Assembly: GCA_002049945.1 (NCBI GenBank)
Contig: MVCT01000063.1
Span: 1-6,842 of the forward strand
DNA: 6,842 bases
From: Candidatus Cloacimonas sp. 4484_140
GTDB taxonomy: Bacteria; Cloacimonadota; Cloacimonadia; JGIOTU-2
Reading direction: 5' to 3'
Of the stretch, positions 5,778 to 6,842 are shown one piece after another. Every line of letters begins with the position of its first letter. The first letter of the stretch is position 1. Under the pieces are notes generated by a model. That model was not told the DNA's origin and searched no databases. It saw only the letters and a program-made list of their open reading frames with translations. Position numbers and translations under genes: made by a program.

Positions 5778-6842
5778 TTATTTTTCCCGATCGATCAAAT
5801 TTTCGACATATTCGGCAATTGCCAGGCAGCATGTAAGCCCGGGAGATTCAATACCGATCAAATTTATGAAGTTTGGAAACCCTTTATCTTTCTCGTTTTC
5901 GATTATAAAATCTCTGAAGCCCTCACCTTTGTTCTGAAGTTTAGGACGAATGCCGGAATCATCCTGCCATATTTCCTCAAAATCGATATCGAGATACTCG
6001 GATACAGATTCGTGGAATTCCTTATGATAAGTTTCGTCCATTCCATAGTCCAGTTCGTTTACATAATATGCATTTGGTCCGAAAGAAAGTTCGCCATTTA
6101 GGTTTATGCGAATATGTATTCCCAGTGATATGCCTGTCGGATCCGGGACAGGATAGACAAGATGCTCGATGTCCTTATATTTTGTTGTCTTGTAATATTC
6201 GCCTTTACAGAGATGGATCGTGTAATTATGTTCTTCAGCGGGAATTCCAACCATTTCGGATACTTTATCAGCCCATAATCCAGCAGCATTTATTACAATG
6301 GGGGATTTCACTTTGAAACCATCACTAAAGGTAATGATATATCCGTCATCAGTTTTTTCGATTCCAACAACTTCAGTATTATAAGATATCATGGCGCCAT
6401 TTTCTTCAGCTATGAAATCGAGCTTTTTCATCACGCAGTGTGTATCCATAATGCCAGTTGACGGAACCCGGAGCGCCCCTTTTGTTTTGAAAAGTGGCTC
6501 GAGTTCTTTAACTTTTTTTTCAGAGAGTATTTCCAGTCCCTTTACACCATTTTTTGTGCCATTCAAAAGAAGTTCTTCCAGTATTGAGATTTCTTCATCT
6601 TTGGTTGCGATAATAAGTTTTCCGCAATTTCTGTGACCAATTTCATGCTCTTTCAAGAATGAGTAGAGCATCTCATTGCCCTTGACGCAGAGTTTTGCTT
6701 TCAGAGAATCTTGCGGATAGTAAATTCCGGAATGCATTACTTCGCTGTTCCTGCTTGAAGTATGTCTTCCAAAGGATGGTTCTTTTTCTGCTACAATAAC
6801 GCAGTCATATTTCTTCGAGAACCGCTCTGCAATTGCCAGTCC
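5778..6842 (-). CDS. FAD-dependent oxidoreductase, L-2-hydroxyglutarate oxidase (LhgO)-like (5' end beyond the right edge)
   Basis: The reading frame stays open from the right edge through 35 codons before the internal ATG at 6737, so that ATG is not the start. The visible 354 residues begin GLAIAERFSKKYDCVIVAEKE, which is the last glycine of the Rossmann GxGxxG motif and the following acidic strand end; about 12-15 residues are missing. DAO-family landmarks follow: GRHTSSRNSEVMHSGIYYP (25-43), SLKAKLCVKGNEMLY, HRNCGKLIIAT, VINAAGLWADKV (183-194), DDSGIRPKL (294-302) and GIESPGLTCCLAIAEYV (330-346). LhgO oxidises L-2-hydroxyglutarate to 2-oxoglutarate and passes electrons to oxygen or quinones; closely similar proteins are annotated as glycerol-3-phosphate dehydrogenase-like, so the substrate is uncertain. 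It is 60 bases upstream of the TPR gene on the same strand but shows no functional link to it. Family is firm. Confidence 0.9.
   Translation of the reverse strand, partial: GLAIAERFSKKYDCVIVAEKEPSFGRHTSSRNSEVMHSGIYYPQDSLKAKLCVKGNEMLYSFLKEHEIGHRNCGKLIIATKDEEISILEELLLNGTKNGVKGLEILSEKKVKELEPLFKTKGALRVPSTGIMDTHCVMKKLDFIAEENGAMISYNTEVVGIEKTDDGYIITFSDGFKVKSPIVINAAGLWADKVSEMVGIPAEEHNYTIHLCKGEYYKTTKYKDIEHLVYPVPDPTGISLGIHIRINLNGELSFGPNAYYVNELDYGMDETYHKEFHESVSEYLDIDFEEIWQDDSGIRPKLQNKGEGFRDFIIENEKDKGFPNFINLIGIESPGLTCCLAIAEYVENLIDREK

Noticed and set aside
5766..6101. 111-codon plus-strand open frame opposite the FAD enzyme gene
   Set aside because: It lies almost wholly antisense to a gene with clear LhgO-family motifs, has no good ribosome binding site, and its product has no recognisable motif. 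It is a shadow frame.

Overview
This window carries seven protein-coding genes, two of them cut by the window edges, at moderate-to-low GC. I see no tRNA, rRNA, CRISPR array, insertion sequence or phage gene. The best guess for the host is an anaerobic or environmental Gram-negative bacterium of the wider FCB group (Bacteroidota / Cloacimonadota-like). The reasons are the Bacteroidota-style second UspA domain (HKR...LSKLFHPSMTKK...PLL), signal peptides that imply export through Sec, and dense Shine-Dalgarno-led operons. This placement is inference and rests on protein style only.

Layout. At the left edge, on the minus strand, are the first 25 codons of an exported protein: a typical signal peptide with a good ribosome binding site and a TTGACA promoter-like element. 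A divergent intergenic region (77-269) follows. It holds two dyad symmetries: a bulged palindrome at 157-175 and a perfect 10-bp inverted repeat at 211-220 / 237-246. To its right, on the plus strand, is a complete NFACT-family gene (RqcH/Rqc2/FbpA homologue) of the ribosome-associated quality control pathway. Its stop codon lies one base from the stop codon of the next, convergent gene.

The rest of the window (1930-6842) is on the minus strand. Read in the direction of transcription it holds: an FAD-dependent L-2-hydroxyglutarate oxidase/glycerol-3-phosphate dehydrogenase-like gene whose start lies beyond the right edge; a 60-bp gap; a 628-residue exported TPR protein; a TerB-like protein; an HD-superfamily protein; and a tandem-domain universal stress protein. 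The last four are packed tightly (1-bp gap, 17-bp overlap, 18-bp gap) and almost certainly form one operon.

How they may work together. The NFACT gene is a housekeeping rescue factor that stands alone here. The TPR-TerB-HD-Usp cluster looks like an accessory stress or signalling module: one exported scaffold-like protein plus three small cytoplasmic proteins from families tied to stress sensing and nucleotide or metal binding. Its HD member has alanine in place of the histidine of the HD doublet, and the second Usp domain has lost its ATP-binding glycines. Part of the module may therefore sense or bind rather than catalyse. No known named system matches this exact set as far as I can tell, but that needs a neighbourhood search.
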